From: Pseudomonas sp. GGS8
GTDB lineage: Bacteria; Pseudomonadota; Gammaproteobacteria; Pseudomonadales; Pseudomonadaceae
Direction of reading: 5' to 3'
Assembly (NCBI RefSeq): GCF_024168645.1
Contig: NZ_JALJWF010000001.1
Span: 5,769,501-5,833,500 of the forward strand
DNA: 64,000 nucleotides
This document shows positions 38,062 to 46,101 of the stretch, one piece after another. The notes below the pieces were generated by a model. That model was given only the letters and a program-made list of their open reading frames with translations. It searched no databases and was not told the origin of the DNA. A program made the translations under genes and the position numbers. Positions within the stretch are counted from its first letter, which is position 1; each line of letters opens with the position of its first letter.

Positions 38062-38202
38062 CTATAAACTCCGTGACATGAGGCAATGCTCTTTCCCCCA
38101 AGCCTCAAAGCGCTCCAACACCTCCCAGCCAAGCTTGGTGTAATAATTACTCTGGCTGTGGGTGTGCAAGTACAGCCGCGCACTCTGACGTGGTTCATGC
38201 CG
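38062..38202 (-). pseudogene. GNAT acetyltransferase C-terminal remnant
   Basis: The leftward frame reads PRQSARLYLHTHSQSNYY then TKLGWEVLERFEAWGKEHCLM and a stop, the terminal strand-helix of a GNAT N-acetyltransferase. The frame is closed 46 codons upstream by TAG and no N-terminal domain exists, so this is a fragment. It lies between the orphan IS1182 end and the IS5-type MITE. Confidence 0.65.
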
Positions 38203-38232
38203 CTAAACAGCCGACGGTCACCTCGCTCTTAG

Positions 38233-38362
38233 AACCTGTTTACGATCTCGCGAGCTAGAGCGAGAAGGCACCGAAGAGGCGCAGTTTACGGGCTGTAAAT
38301 GAGCATTCTGAGGCTGTTTTTAACGCGGTATCGCCGACGCGCAGCAGGTCATAAACAGGTTT
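38233..38362. repeat. MITE-like element with AACCTGTTTA ends
   Basis: Ends AACCTGTTTACGATC and its inverse GGTCATAAACAGGTT, with TTAG flanking both. The interior resembles the element at 1313-1454 although the termini differ. Its right end stops eight bases from the MarR stop codon. Confidence 0.7.
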
Positions 38363-38369
38363 TTAGAAA

Positions 38370-38882
38370 TCACTCGGTCGCCGGTTCCAAGACCGCCAAC
38401 AGCTCCGATAGTCGCTCATCCAACTGCGCCAGCTGTGCCGCCGCTATAGGCGCCAGAATCCGCGCCTCGTTGGCGACATGGGCGGTCACCGCGCGGTCGA
38501 TCAGCTCCAGCCCGGCCGGGGTCAATTGCACCAGCAGGCTGCGCGCGTCACTGGGGTTGGGCGTGCGGCTGACCCAGCCGGCGGCCTCCAGCTGCTGCAG
38601 CTGCCGGGTCATGGTGCCGGAGGTGATCATCAAGGATAAGAACAGCGCGGTCGGCGCCAGGCAGTGAGGCGCGCCGGCGCGACGCAGGGTGGCCAGCACA
38701 TCGAACTCCCAGGCGCTCAGGCCGAAAGCGCTGAAGACCTTATCCAGTTCACGCTGCAGCAGCGCCGAGCAGCGCTTGACCCGGCCAATGGTGCCCATGG
38801 GGCTGATGTCCAGATCCGGACGCTCGCGGCGCCACTGTCGAAGAATCATGTCGACCGCATCGGCCTGTTGTTCGGTTGTCAT
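38370..38882 (-). CDS. MarR-family transcriptional regulator
   Basis: 170 residues with the MarR winged helix: LSAWEFDVLATLRRAG, MITSGTMTRQLQQLEAAGWVSRTPNPSDARSLLVQLT (the DxR wing is visible as SDARS). These regulators sense phenolics or drugs. It diverges from an EamA gene that is followed by a nitroreductase gene; the 80-base gap holds two inverted repeats. The locus is strikingly GC-rich compared with the quinone-reductase pair just before. Confidence 0.9.
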   Translation of the reverse strand: MTTEQQADAVDMILRQWRRERPDLDISPMGTIGRVKRCSALLQRELDKVFSAFGLSAWEFDVLATLRRAGAPHCLAPTALFLSLMITSGTMTRQLQQLEAAGWVSRTPNPSDARSLLVQLTPAGLELIDRAVTAHVANEARILAPIAAAQLAQLDERLSELLAVLEPATE

Positions 38883-38892
38883 GTTCTACCCC

Positions 38893-38956
38893 TCAAGATT
38901 TATCTTGAACTCAAGACAAAATACTACTAGCCTCCATTTTATCTTGAATGCAAGGT
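38893..38956. promoter_or_regulatory. Pair of MarR-type operators
   Basis: A perfect inverted repeat TCAAGAT-TT-ATCTTGA at 38,893-38,908 lies next to the marR start, and a related ATCTTG-AATG-CAAGGT at 38,941-38,956 just before the eamA start. One near each divergent gene points to MarR repressing both. Confidence 0.7.
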
Positions 38957-38962
38957 AAATAC

Positions 38963-39898
38963 ATGGACAAGTTAAGCACCCGCAGTTCCTGGCTGGACGT
39001 CCTGAGCACGGCGCTGGCCCCGGCCATCTGGGGCTCGACCTATATAGTCACCACCGAACTCTTGCCAGCGGATCGGCCCTTTACCGCCGCCTTGCTGCGC
39101 GCGTTGCCGGCCGGTCTGTTGCTGGTACTGTACAGCCGGCATCTGCCCAAACGCGCCGAATGGCTGCGCCTGCTGATACTGGCGGCGCTGAATATCGGCT
39201 TCTTCCAGGCCCTGCTGTTTGTCGCCGCCTACCGCTTGCCCGGCGGCCTGGCTGCCGTGGTCGGGGCCATCCAGCCGCTGCTGGTGATGGGCCTGGTATG
39301 GACACTGGACCGTCAACGCCCGGCTTATCTGGCGGTCGGCGCCAGCGTGGTGGGGATAGTCGGGATGGCCGCGCTGCTGCTGGCGCCGGGCGCCTCCTGG
39401 GACCCGGTCGGCATAACCGCGGCCTTTATCGGCACCGCCTGCATGGCGGCCGGCACCTACCTGACACGGCGCTGGCAGCCGGCGATACCGCTGCTGGCCT
39501 TTACTGGCTGGCAGCTGCTGGTGGGCGGCCTGTTGCTGCTGCCGCTGGCCTGGCTGGTCGATCCGCCCCTGCCGAGCCTAAGCCTCAGCCAGTGGTTGGG
39601 TTACGCCTACCTGTCGTTGTTCGGCGCGCTGTTGGCCTATGTGCTGTGGTTTCGCGGGATTGCCCGGTTGGCGCCGGTGGCGGTGTCATCCCTGGGCTTG
39701 CTCAGCCCGCTGGTGGCCGTACTGCTGGGTTGGGCGCTGCTGGGACAGAGCATCACCGGCCTGGCGCTGCTAGGGCTGATCACAGTGCTGGGCAGCATCC
39801 TGGCGGTGCAATGGGCATCGACCTCAGGCTCGCCGGCCAGCCAAAAGCACACTGATTTATCCACTCTAGAAAACCCTGTGCAACGGAGAATGCTATGA
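38963..39898 (+). CDS. EamA/DMT-family exporter
   Basis: 311 residues with ten TM helices (two EamA repeats, about 15-140 and 160-290). Opening segment TALAPAIWGSTYIVTTELLP is typical of RhaT/EamA exporters. ATG 38963 follows AAGGTA; an in-frame codon at 38948 is less likely. It ends in a four-base overlap with the nitroreductase gene, so both are one transcript under the MarR protein. Together they look like an export-plus-detoxification cassette. Confidence 0.9.
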   Translation: MDKLSTRSSWLDVLSTALAPAIWGSTYIVTTELLPADRPFTAALLRALPAGLLLVLYSRHLPKRAEWLRLLILAALNIGFFQALLFVAAYRLPGGLAAVVGAIQPLLVMGLVWTLDRQRPAYLAVGASVVGIVGMAALLLAPGASWDPVGITAAFIGTACMAAGTYLTRRWQPAIPLLAFTGWQLLVGGLLLLPLAWLVDPPLPSLSLSQWLGYAYLSLFGALLAYVLWFRGIARLAPVAVSSLGLLSPLVAVLLGWALLGQSITGLALLGLITVLGSILAVQWASTSGSPASQKHTDLSTLENPVQRRML

Positions 39899-40512
39899 AC
39901 ACTGCCATCAAGGACCTTATCGAGTCGCGAGTTTCCACCACCCGTTATCAGGCCGGTCGCGATCTGCCCGAGTCGGTCATCCGCGAGTTGGTGCAGCTGG
40001 CCACCCGCGCGCCCTCGGCCTACAACCTGCAGAACTGGAAATTTATCGCGGTGCGCTCGGCCGCAGCCAAGGCCCGCCTGCATGCCGTGGCTTACCAGCA
40101 GCGCCAAGTGCTGGACGCCCCCGTGACCTTTATCATCTGCGGCACCCTGGCGGCCCACGAGACGCTGCCGCAGATGCTGCAGCCCTCGGTCGACGCCGGC
40201 ATTCTGCCGGCCGCCACCCTCCAGGGCTGGGCGGCCATGGCCAGCGAATCGCACGCGGGCAATCCGCAGCTGCAACGCGACGAGGCGCTGCGTTCGGCCT
40301 CCCTCACCGCCATGACGCTGATGTTGGCGGCGCAAGGCATTGGCCTGGCCAGCGGGGCCATGAGCGGCTTCGATGCCGAGGGCGTGGCGCGGGAGTTCGA
40401 CCTGGAGGCCAATGAACTGCCGGTCATGCTGGTCACCGCCGGCTACCCGGCCGCCGGCAACTGGCCGCAAAAAGTGCGTCGGCCTTTGCATGAGGTGCTG
40501 GCATTCGCCTAA
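39895..40512 (+). CDS. Nitroreductase-family FMN protein
   Basis: 205 residues. The nitroreductase fold opens with IKDLIESRVSTTRYQ (S-R-R/T-x-R phosphate site), has RAPSAYNLQNWKFI for the FMN site and the distal AAQGIGLASGAMSGFD helix. It reduces nitroaromatics or quinones with NAD(P)H as a homodimer. It starts in the stop codon of eamA, and an IS5-type end begins within one or two bases of its own stop. Confidence 0.9.
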   Translation: MNTAIKDLIESRVSTTRYQAGRDLPESVIRELVQLATRAPSAYNLQNWKFIAVRSAAAKARLHAVAYQQRQVLDAPVTFIICGTLAAHETLPQMLQPSVDAGILPAATLQGWAAMASESHAGNPQLQRDEALRSASLTAMTLMLAAQGIGLASGAMSGFDAEGVAREFDLEANELPVMLVTAGYPAAGNWPQKVRRPLHEVLAFA

Positions 40513-41262
40513 GAGCCTGTTTGCGACCTTTTGAGCAGTAAAACGAGAAAGGGCCAAATGGATGAACTGCAAGCTGGTGTTGAGTTTACGCTCGCAGTTT
40601 TTCCACAATCGCCTGCACTTCTCCAGCCAAGCAAAGGAGCGCTCCACCACCCAGCGCTGCGGCATTATGGCGATGGTATGTAGCTCGCTACGTTTGGCAA
40701 TCTGCACCTCGGCACCAATCAGCTCCTTTACCGCCTCGGCAAATGGCTGGCCGACATAGCCGCTATCAGCCAAAATGCTTTGTGCCTCCTTCAAACTTTT
40801 GGCGCAGCGTTTGAGCGCCAACAGCGCCCCTTTGCGGTCGGTGGCCTTGCTGTTGTCTTTTCGGAAGTTGGCGATGGTCTTGAAGTCCGGCACCAAACGC
40901 CCAGTCAAACACATCAGCTCGACGTTGCGTTGGGTTTCTTGTTCCAAACGTCGGCTCGACTGGATGCGGTTGAGATAGCCGTAGATGTAGATCTTCAGCA
41001 AGATCGCGGGGTGGTAAGCAGGCCGGCCAGTATCGGCTGGAATGGCACCTTCAAAACCCAGATTGACCAGGTTCAGTTCGTCGACGAAGACGTCGGCTAC
41101 GCGCACCGGATTGGTATCGCTGACGTAGTCGTCGAGGCTCTCTGGAAGTAAGGTGCCTTGGCCTCGATGTTCACCTTGGATAAAGCGCTTCATGGGCGAT
41201 ACCTGCGATGAAATCCTCAGAAATCATAGCAAGTGTTAGCGAAGGCGTTTTTACACACTCTG
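40513..41262 (-). pseudogene. Chimeric transposase: IS1182 5' part joined to IS5-family 3' part
   Basis: Leftward from 41,193 the frame reads the first about 112 residues of the IS1182 transposase, up to FRKDNSKA. At about 40,846 it switches, still in frame, to the C-terminal half of an IS5-family transposase (TDRKGALLALKRCAKSL, MPQRWVVERSFAWLEKCRRL). Outer ends are the IS1182 terminus (41,246-41,262) and an IS5-type terminus (GAGCCTGTTTGCGACC at 40,513). The frame then runs on antisense through the nitroreductase gene, which is chance. Neither half has a full catalytic site. Confidence 0.85.
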
Positions 41263-41285
41263 GGTTGCTTCCTGCATTCCTGAAT

Positions 41286-41333
41286 GACCGCTTTTGGCCG
41301 ATTTCTGCCTATCACTAGTGGCCGAAAACGACC
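41286..41333. repeat. Pseudomonas intergenic repeat (GACCGCTTTTGGCCGATTTCTGCC type)
   Basis: A sequence of the form GACCGCTTTTGGCC-GATTTCTGCC with an inverted end GGCCGAAAACGACCG. Pieces of the same repeat flank both 159-bp MITEs (42,320 and 43,283), which shows that the MITEs inserted into copies of it. Confidence 0.55.
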
Positions 41334-41375
41334 GTCCGATACGAAGGTGATCGTGATGCGGCGGGGTCATCGGTG

Positions 41376-42173
41376 TTACTGAACAGCTTTCTTGCCTGGC
41401 CCTCTGATCAACTCCCTAGAGTGATCGTCCTTCAGCATCCTTGCCACCCTCGCTGAGTCTTCACGGCAGCCGTGTTCGAACGCCGAGTTCAGAAAGCTCA
41501 CTATCTGCGCATCGGAGGTCCCACCCATTGCTAGGACGTAATAGCCTTCCGCGCGAAAATTCTCAGAGCTCAATGCCTGGGGGCGGGCATTATCAACCAC
41601 CCATTGAAGAGCGTCCTCCCCAGGCTGTAGAGCGGGCTTGTGCTTGGGAAAACAAAAAGGAAAGGCGGTTAACAATGGATATTCCGATTGATAGAAGTCC
41701 TGGCCTTCGACCGTCGTTTGAAGAATGGATAAGCGCCTTGAGTACTCTGTTGTGGGTGGGTAGAACGGCAAGCATTTAGCGTACTCTACCGCTCCCGCCA
41801 TCAGGCCTTGTTCAGCCGCCCGCCCGTAGAGTTCACAGGCAGGTTCCTTATTTTTGATAATCGATGCCGCAAGCAACAACTTGGCTTTCTGGTACATGGC
41901 GACGGCATGTCCAGCAGCAATTGCATTGTCCAGATGAACGTTGAGACGATTGTTGGTTTGCTCTACCTCAGAGACCAGCCCATCTCGCAGGACAGGGTCC
42001 ACGGGTTGCCCTGTTTTTACAATCTCGGTCATGCGGTTATACACGCGCTGTCCATCGCTGATGGCTTGGACGGCGGCATGATATTCGGTGACAGCTTCAG
42101 GTGTGGGGCTCGCTGCAAATGTGCTCAGCGACATAAGGCAAAGCCCGAAAACGCATAGACAGCGGTAGGTCAA
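41376..42173 (-). CDS. Exported protein of unknown function with Sel1-like helices
   Basis: About 265 residues. The best start is TTG 42173, five bases after AAGGAG, giving a signal peptide (MTYRCLCVFGLCLMSLSTFA|A). The mature part is helical with segments resembling Sel1/TPR repeats (AVAMYQKAKLLLAASIIKNKEPACELYGRAAEQG seen as a pattern; VSFLNSAFEHGCREDSARVARML). Several cysteines suggest periplasmic disulphides. The frame stays open upstream through MITE A, which would add a false N-terminus of about 110 residues. Confidence 0.68.
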   Translation of the reverse strand: MTYRCLCVFGLCLMSLSTFAASPTPEAVTEYHAAVQAISDGQRVYNRMTEIVKTGQPVDPVLRDGLVSEVEQTNNRLNVHLDNAIAAGHAVAMYQKAKLLLAASIIKNKEPACELYGRAAEQGLMAGAVEYAKCLPFYPPTTEYSRRLSILQTTVEGQDFYQSEYPLLTAFPFCFPKHKPALQPGEDALQWVVDNARPQALSSENFRAEGYYVLAMGGTSDAQIVSFLNSAFEHGCREDSARVARMLKDDHSRELIRGPGKKAVQ

Positions 42174-42333
42174 ACGAAACTCCTTATTGCCCGCAGTCTC
42201 CCATTCCATCTGGCCTGAGACTTGCCGCTGACATTGATTTTGGTATCTCACCGTATCGTCCACGACTGGCTGAACTTTAAAGCAGCGGCTCGAACCCTCA
42301 TTGCTTATGCGTCGCGAGCGGCCGCTTCTGGCC

Positions 42334-42492
42334 CAGGCTGTGTGAAAACGTTTTAGAGCAGGTTTGACAATCAGGACTGGAACGAAAATCGCGCTCCTAA
42401 GCAAATTCCCGGCCTGCTGATTAACCAAACGCTGGCAGATTTTACGTAGCAACGCCGACTTCAAAATGGCGCATGCGTTTTCACACAGCCTG
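42334..42492. repeat. IS1182-type MITE, copy A (159 bp)
   Basis: Terminal inverted repeats CAGGCTGTGTGAAAACG and CGTTTTCACACAGCCTG, flanked by GGCC and GGTC. It is identical, in inverted orientation, to copy B at 43,296-43,454. It carries no gene. Confidence 0.9.
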
Positions 42493-42736
42493 GGTCGATT
42501 GCTGTCTGTCACGACGGGCAGCTACCGGCCAAAAATAGTCATTTACTGTTGGCATAACTGGGGGCGATTCAGCCATCGGTAAAGTTTGAAAACGTTAAGC
42601 AGCTAGCTTGTAGCGTGGCTAGGAAATCCGGGGCGATTCAACACCAACACCAACCTGACAGAGCCAAAGCAACCGCGAGCACAAAGACGCTAACTCGAAC
42701 CCATGGGAATGGCTTGCATTACATTGAATCTCTGGA

Positions 42737-43021
42737 TCAAAGGCCTTTCAGTGCTTCGCTAAGGCCATTCTTGGTTGGAATATCTTTTACGCACAGCGGT
42801 TGGCCGCTAGGGTCTTGCGGACGAAACACTTTCAGGCCCTGGTTATCCTCCACCACCGACCAAGCGCACCCCTTGGCATCCGTCAGGGTCAAGCCTTTGC
42901 CAACCGGGATAGGGTCGGCCACTGTCCAGACCCGAGCTTCCTGAGAGGGGTGAGCGGAGTTTTCAATAGCTTGAGCATTGCTGACAGCCAGCAGCAGCGC
43001 CGTCATAAAAATCGCTTTCAT
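42737..43021 (-). CDS. Small exported protein, unknown
   Basis: 94 residues with a signal peptide (MKAIFMTALLLAVSNAQA|IE). The mature part is about 75 residues with two cysteines (GCAWSV, LCVKDI) that could pair. I do not recognise a family. AGGGAC precedes ATG 43021. It is the only gene between the two inverted MITE copies, 245 bases from each on average, so MITE-mediated inversion or mobilisation of it is conceivable. Confidence 0.6.
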   Translation of the reverse strand: MKAIFMTALLLAVSNAQAIENSAHPSQEARVWTVADPIPVGKGLTLTDAKGCAWSVVEDNQGLKVFRPQDPSGQPLCVKDIPTKNGLSEALKGL

Positions 43022-43295
43022 CGTGTCCCTCATACTAGACGTAGTGCCGATAGCCGACCCATCAACACAAGATGTTCGTCGCAGACACAAACCGCATCCG
43101 TTTATTGCCGGAGCGGAGTTGCGGCAGAAACCTTAACGTGTCTATCGGCTGAATCGCTTGGGTCTTTATAGTGCCGCTGCTTTTCCGTGATCAGCTCATC
43201 GGAATGGCAAAACCTTCGCTGTGATTTGGATGCGTCCGGCGCGGTATGAATCGGCCCTAGATTTGGTAGAAACCTTCGAGCGGCCACTTCTGGCC

Positions 43296-43454
43296 CAGGC
43301 TGTGTGAAAACGCATGCGCCATTTTGAAGTCGGCGTTGCTACGTAAAATCTGCCAGCGTTTGGTTAATCAGCAGGCCGGGAATTTGCTTAGGAGCGCGAT
43401 TTTCGTTCCAGTCCTGATTGTCAAACCTGCTCTAAAACGTTTTCACACAGCCTG
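43296..43454. repeat. IS1182-type MITE, copy B (159 bp, inverted)
   Basis: Exact reverse complement of copy A over all 159 bases. Flanked on both sides by GGCC (43,292-43,295 and 43,455-43,458), a clean 4-bp target duplication. Confidence 0.92.
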
Positions 43455-44047
43455 GGCCGTTTTCTGCCTGTGACGACTGACCAGGTTGGCTGCAAAAATC
43501 CCACTTCAGATGAAAGTCGCTTTCCATCAAGCGCAGTCTCTCGGTTGCAGCTATGAAATTTAGGGCGATCATGAGCCCACCCAGAACGCCAAATAACCGG
43601 CCAAATTCGTTTCCGCAAATAAGTTCCCACCCCTTGATTTCAGAGGCCTCCAGAGCATTAATGAATACTGCCTAGCGGAAACGAATACAACTTAAGGTAT
43701 TGAAATATAAGGATTAATCTTCGGACTTGAAAACCGTCGACTGTAACAGGTCCATGAGTTCGAATCCCATCGCCTCCGCCATCTTTATACGACAAAGCCC
43801 TGATTATTCAGGGCTTTGTCGTTTCTGGCGTTTGGAAAAACCTGCCAGCCCACACTTCAGCCCACACCCTGGATGAAGTATTGTTTTGCGACCAGCGGCT
43901 AATTTTTCGAATGGTCTCTTGCCCAGGGCCTCAAGAACGGGTATAGCGGCAGCTTCCGCAGGAAGCGCCGGAACGAAAACAGAGGTTGTGATCTCTCTTC
44001 GACGCTGCCCAACAAACTACACGCAAACAAAAACGCCGCTCAGTGCA
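43455..44047. other. Non-coding stretch with second att and terminator
   Basis: No convincing gene. It holds a repeat fragment (43,459-43,490), the second att copy (43,726-43,785), a copy of the tRNA terminator (43,794-43,817) and then about 220 bases leading to the next IS, where short ORFs look random. Confidence 0.6.
43726..43785 (+). repeat. attR-type 60-bp repeat (tRNA-Ser 3' end copy)
   Basis: Identical to 34,581-34,640. The 5' half of the tRNA is missing here. Similarity continues, less perfectly, for about 40 more bases including the terminator AAAGCCCTGA-TTAT-TCAGGGCTTT, so the duplicated unit is longer than a usual integrase core. Confidence 0.88.
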
Positions 44048-45641
44048 GACCGTGTGAAAACGCGGTCTGCCAAGATCAAAAACAAATGCCCCGACTTGTC
44101 GGGGCATTTGTTTTTCTGAAATCGGAAAAATAAAGGGCCTCTCAGCCCATCAGCGCTATCAACTTTTGTGCTCCCAGCACCTTGATCGCTCTTTTCAAAT
44201 TGTAGGCCTGCACCGCCAGTGCCATTTCAGCTCTGGCGCCTTTCAGCTGTCGCAGCAAGAACCGGCCATTGCCAAACAGCCATTGCTTGAGATTGCCGAA
44301 GGGGTGTTCGACGATGGATCGCCGACGGGTCATCATCTCGGGATGGGTCCGCATTCGTTGCTCCATTCGCTCAAAGGCGGTCTCTTGAGCGTGGCGCGTG
44401 AGGTAGCGGCGGCTCGCTTTGGTACAGCGGCTTTTTAACGGACAAACGCTGCAATCGGCGATAGCCGCCTGATAAATCCGGTCGCCTTTGTTCATCTGCT
44501 TGAGCGTTAGCCACTGGCCGGCAGGGCATTGATAACTGTCGCTGTCCTCCTCGTATTTGAAGTCCGTACGATCGAAAAACTCAGTGCCGCCACCTTGATT
44601 GTTAACCGACCGATTAGGGGGCACAAAAGCCGTGATGCCGGCATCTTCACAGGCCTGAAACTGCTCGCCATTAGAGTAACCAGCATCGGCGGTCACGCTG
44701 AGTTGCGGTTGCTCTAATTCAGCTTGGGCGGCCTTTGCCATTGGCTCAAGCTGCTGCCGGTCTGCGCCGTCCTGAGTCACCTCATGGTGCAAAATCAGGC
44801 AATGCTCAGCATCTACAGCGCTTTGGATGTTGTACACCACGAACTTGCCGGAAGGTGTCCGCATTTTCTGGGCTTCGGACTCGCCCACAATGTGTTGAAC
44901 CAGACCTTGAGCTTCCATCAGCCCTTGACAGGTCTGGTTATTGGCCTTTTTTACCTGAAATTCACGAAGCGCCACCTGCACCGCTGAGCGCTCAATGGGT
45001 TCGCTTTCTTCGCTGTGATCCGCCTCTTCCAGCTGCGCCAAATAGCGAGCGATCCGCTTCTCAAGCGCCGCCTCCTGGTGTTTGAGCTTTTTCGGCGTCA
45101 TGTGCTTGCGATTAGACGCCACCGCCTGAAACTTGCTGCCGTCGATAGCCACCAACTCACCGGCAACCAGGCCGGCGTGTCGGCAAAACTGAACGAAGGC
45201 ACGGCACGTCGCGGTAAACGCTGCACTGTTGTCGCGACGAAAGTCAGCGATGGTTTTAAAGTCCGGCGCCAGTCGGCCCAGCAGCCACATGACTTCGACA
45301 TTGCGCTGGCACTCGGCCTCGAGCCGCCGTGACGAGCGAATGCGCTGGAAATAACCGTACAGGTAGAGTTTGAGCAGATCCGCGGGATCGTACGAAGGGC
45401 GCCCCGTGGCCTTGGGTCTGGCTTTGTCGAAGCCCAGCCGCTCAAGATCCAGAAGGGAAATATAGGCCTCGATCACCCGAACCAGATGGTCATCGGGGAT
45501 AAGTTCGTCCAGCGACAGTGGAAACAGTGCGCTCTGGGAGCGGTTTTCACCTTGGATATAGCGCATAAGAAAAATGCCCGCATCTTGCGATACGGGCATT
45601 TTCTTTAACCGGCCAGCAGATTGCTAGGTTTTCACACGGTC
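44048..45641 (-). mobile_element. IS1182-family insertion sequence (second type, intact)
   Basis: Ends GACCGTGTGAAAAC and GTTTTCACACGGTC are 14-bp inverted repeats with TGCA on both sides. The flanks AAAACGCCGCTCA (44,030-44,042) and TGAGCGGCGTTTT (45,647-45,659) are themselves inverted, so the element sits in the loop of a terminator-like hairpin. Inside, terminator-like hairpins (44,084-44,112 and 45,571-45,604) flank the transposase gene on both sides. Confidence 0.85.
44142..45566 (-). CDS. IS1182-family transposase
   Basis: 474 residues, intact. Same family as the 34,913 gene but clearly different in sequence: MRYIQGENRSQSALFPLSL start, VAIDGSKFQAVASNRKHM, TADAGYSNGEQ, and VEHPFGNLKQWLFGNGRF. 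DDE residues are in place. ATG 45566 is chosen; the longer reading from 45599 begins inside the terminator-like hairpin. Confidence 0.92.
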   Translation of the reverse strand: MRYIQGENRSQSALFPLSLDELIPDDHLVRVIEAYISLLDLERLGFDKARPKATGRPSYDPADLLKLYLYGYFQRIRSSRRLEAECQRNVEVMWLLGRLAPDFKTIADFRRDNSAAFTATCRAFVQFCRHAGLVAGELVAIDGSKFQAVASNRKHMTPKKLKHQEAALEKRIARYLAQLEEADHSEESEPIERSAVQVALREFQVKKANNQTCQGLMEAQGLVQHIVGESEAQKMRTPSGKFVVYNIQSAVDAEHCLILHHEVTQDGADRQQLEPMAKAAQAELEQPQLSVTADAGYSNGEQFQACEDAGITAFVPPNRSVNNQGGGTEFFDRTDFKYEEDSDSYQCPAGQWLTLKQMNKGDRIYQAAIADCSVCPLKSRCTKASRRYLTRHAQETAFERMEQRMRTHPEMMTRRRSIVEHPFGNLKQWLFGNGRFLLRQLKGARAEMALAVQAYNLKRAIKVLGAQKLIALMG

Positions 45642-45748
45642 TGCAGTGAGCGGCGTTTTCTGCGTTTTGGGAGAGGGAAACGAGACTCGCATCCAGCGTC
45701 CGACCCATTGAAATCGAAGGGGTTTCTTTTTGTTCTCACCGCTGAAAA

Positions 45749-46084
45749 TCAGACAGTTTGGTCTTTAATGGTGGAGCTTGGACCGTTGATCTTGACGCTT
45801 TCAATCCCTGCGGCGCGCGCAGCTTCAGACGAGTAACGCTGGCTGTTGCCAATGACCTGATGGTTCGCTGCTTTGAGGTTGAAATAAGGCTTACCGTCCA
45901 TAGCCACTTCCTTGGCATAGCGTGCGTCAACGGGGCTATTGGCCTGTACCGAAGCAATGCCATTTTCGGCTGTGCTGCGAGTGGTATACCGCTCACTGGT
46001 TAAAATGATTTCAGCGTTGCCGGCCTTGAGGACGAAATGAAATTGCCCGTCCGTACTTTTGCTCAACTCGTACCAACCTGCCAT
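45749..46084 (-). CDS. YegP-like DUF1508 protein
   Basis: 111 residues made of two tandem DUF1508 repeats of about 50 residues each: GWYELSKSTDGQFHFVLKAGNAEIILTSERY-type first half and KPYFNLKAANHQVIGNSQRYSS second half, each ending in an aGIxSVq/k strand. YegP proteins are small cytoplasmic, conserved and functionally unknown. AAGGAG lies seven bases before the ATG. It is a typical passenger gene in Pseudomonas islands. Confidence 0.9.
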   Translation of the reverse strand: MAGWYELSKSTDGQFHFVLKAGNAEIILTSERYTTRSTAENGIASVQANSPVDARYAKEVAMDGKPYFNLKAANHQVIGNSQRYSSEAARAAGIESVKINGPSSTIKDQTV

Positions 46085-46101
46085 GGAGTAACTCCTTATA
46101 G

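Larger units (their letters stand above)
34581..43785. other. tRNA-Ser-bounded genomic island
   Basis: About 9.2 kb framed by the 60-bp direct repeats. The interior contains IS1182-type elements and MITEs, a qorB/ytfH-type pair, a marR-eamA-nitroreductase cassette, and two exported proteins of unknown role. It has no integrase, phage structural gene or conjugation gene, so it looks decayed or passive. The nearest integrase trace lies outside it at 46,493-46,962, which suggests that the original island was longer or that two insertions are stacked. Confidence 0.75.

Noticed and set aside
39637..40512. Long leftward extension of the chimeric transposase frame
   Set aside because: It is antisense to the nitroreductase and exporter genes; only the part right of 40,513 matches transposases.
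42334..43454. Possible CRISPR or integron-type array
   Set aside because: Only two repeats of 159 bp in inverted orientation with IS-type ends and a gene between; these are MITEs.
43726..43785. Second tRNA-Ser gene
   Set aside because: The acceptor 5' strand and D arm are absent; only the 3' part is present, so it is an att copy.
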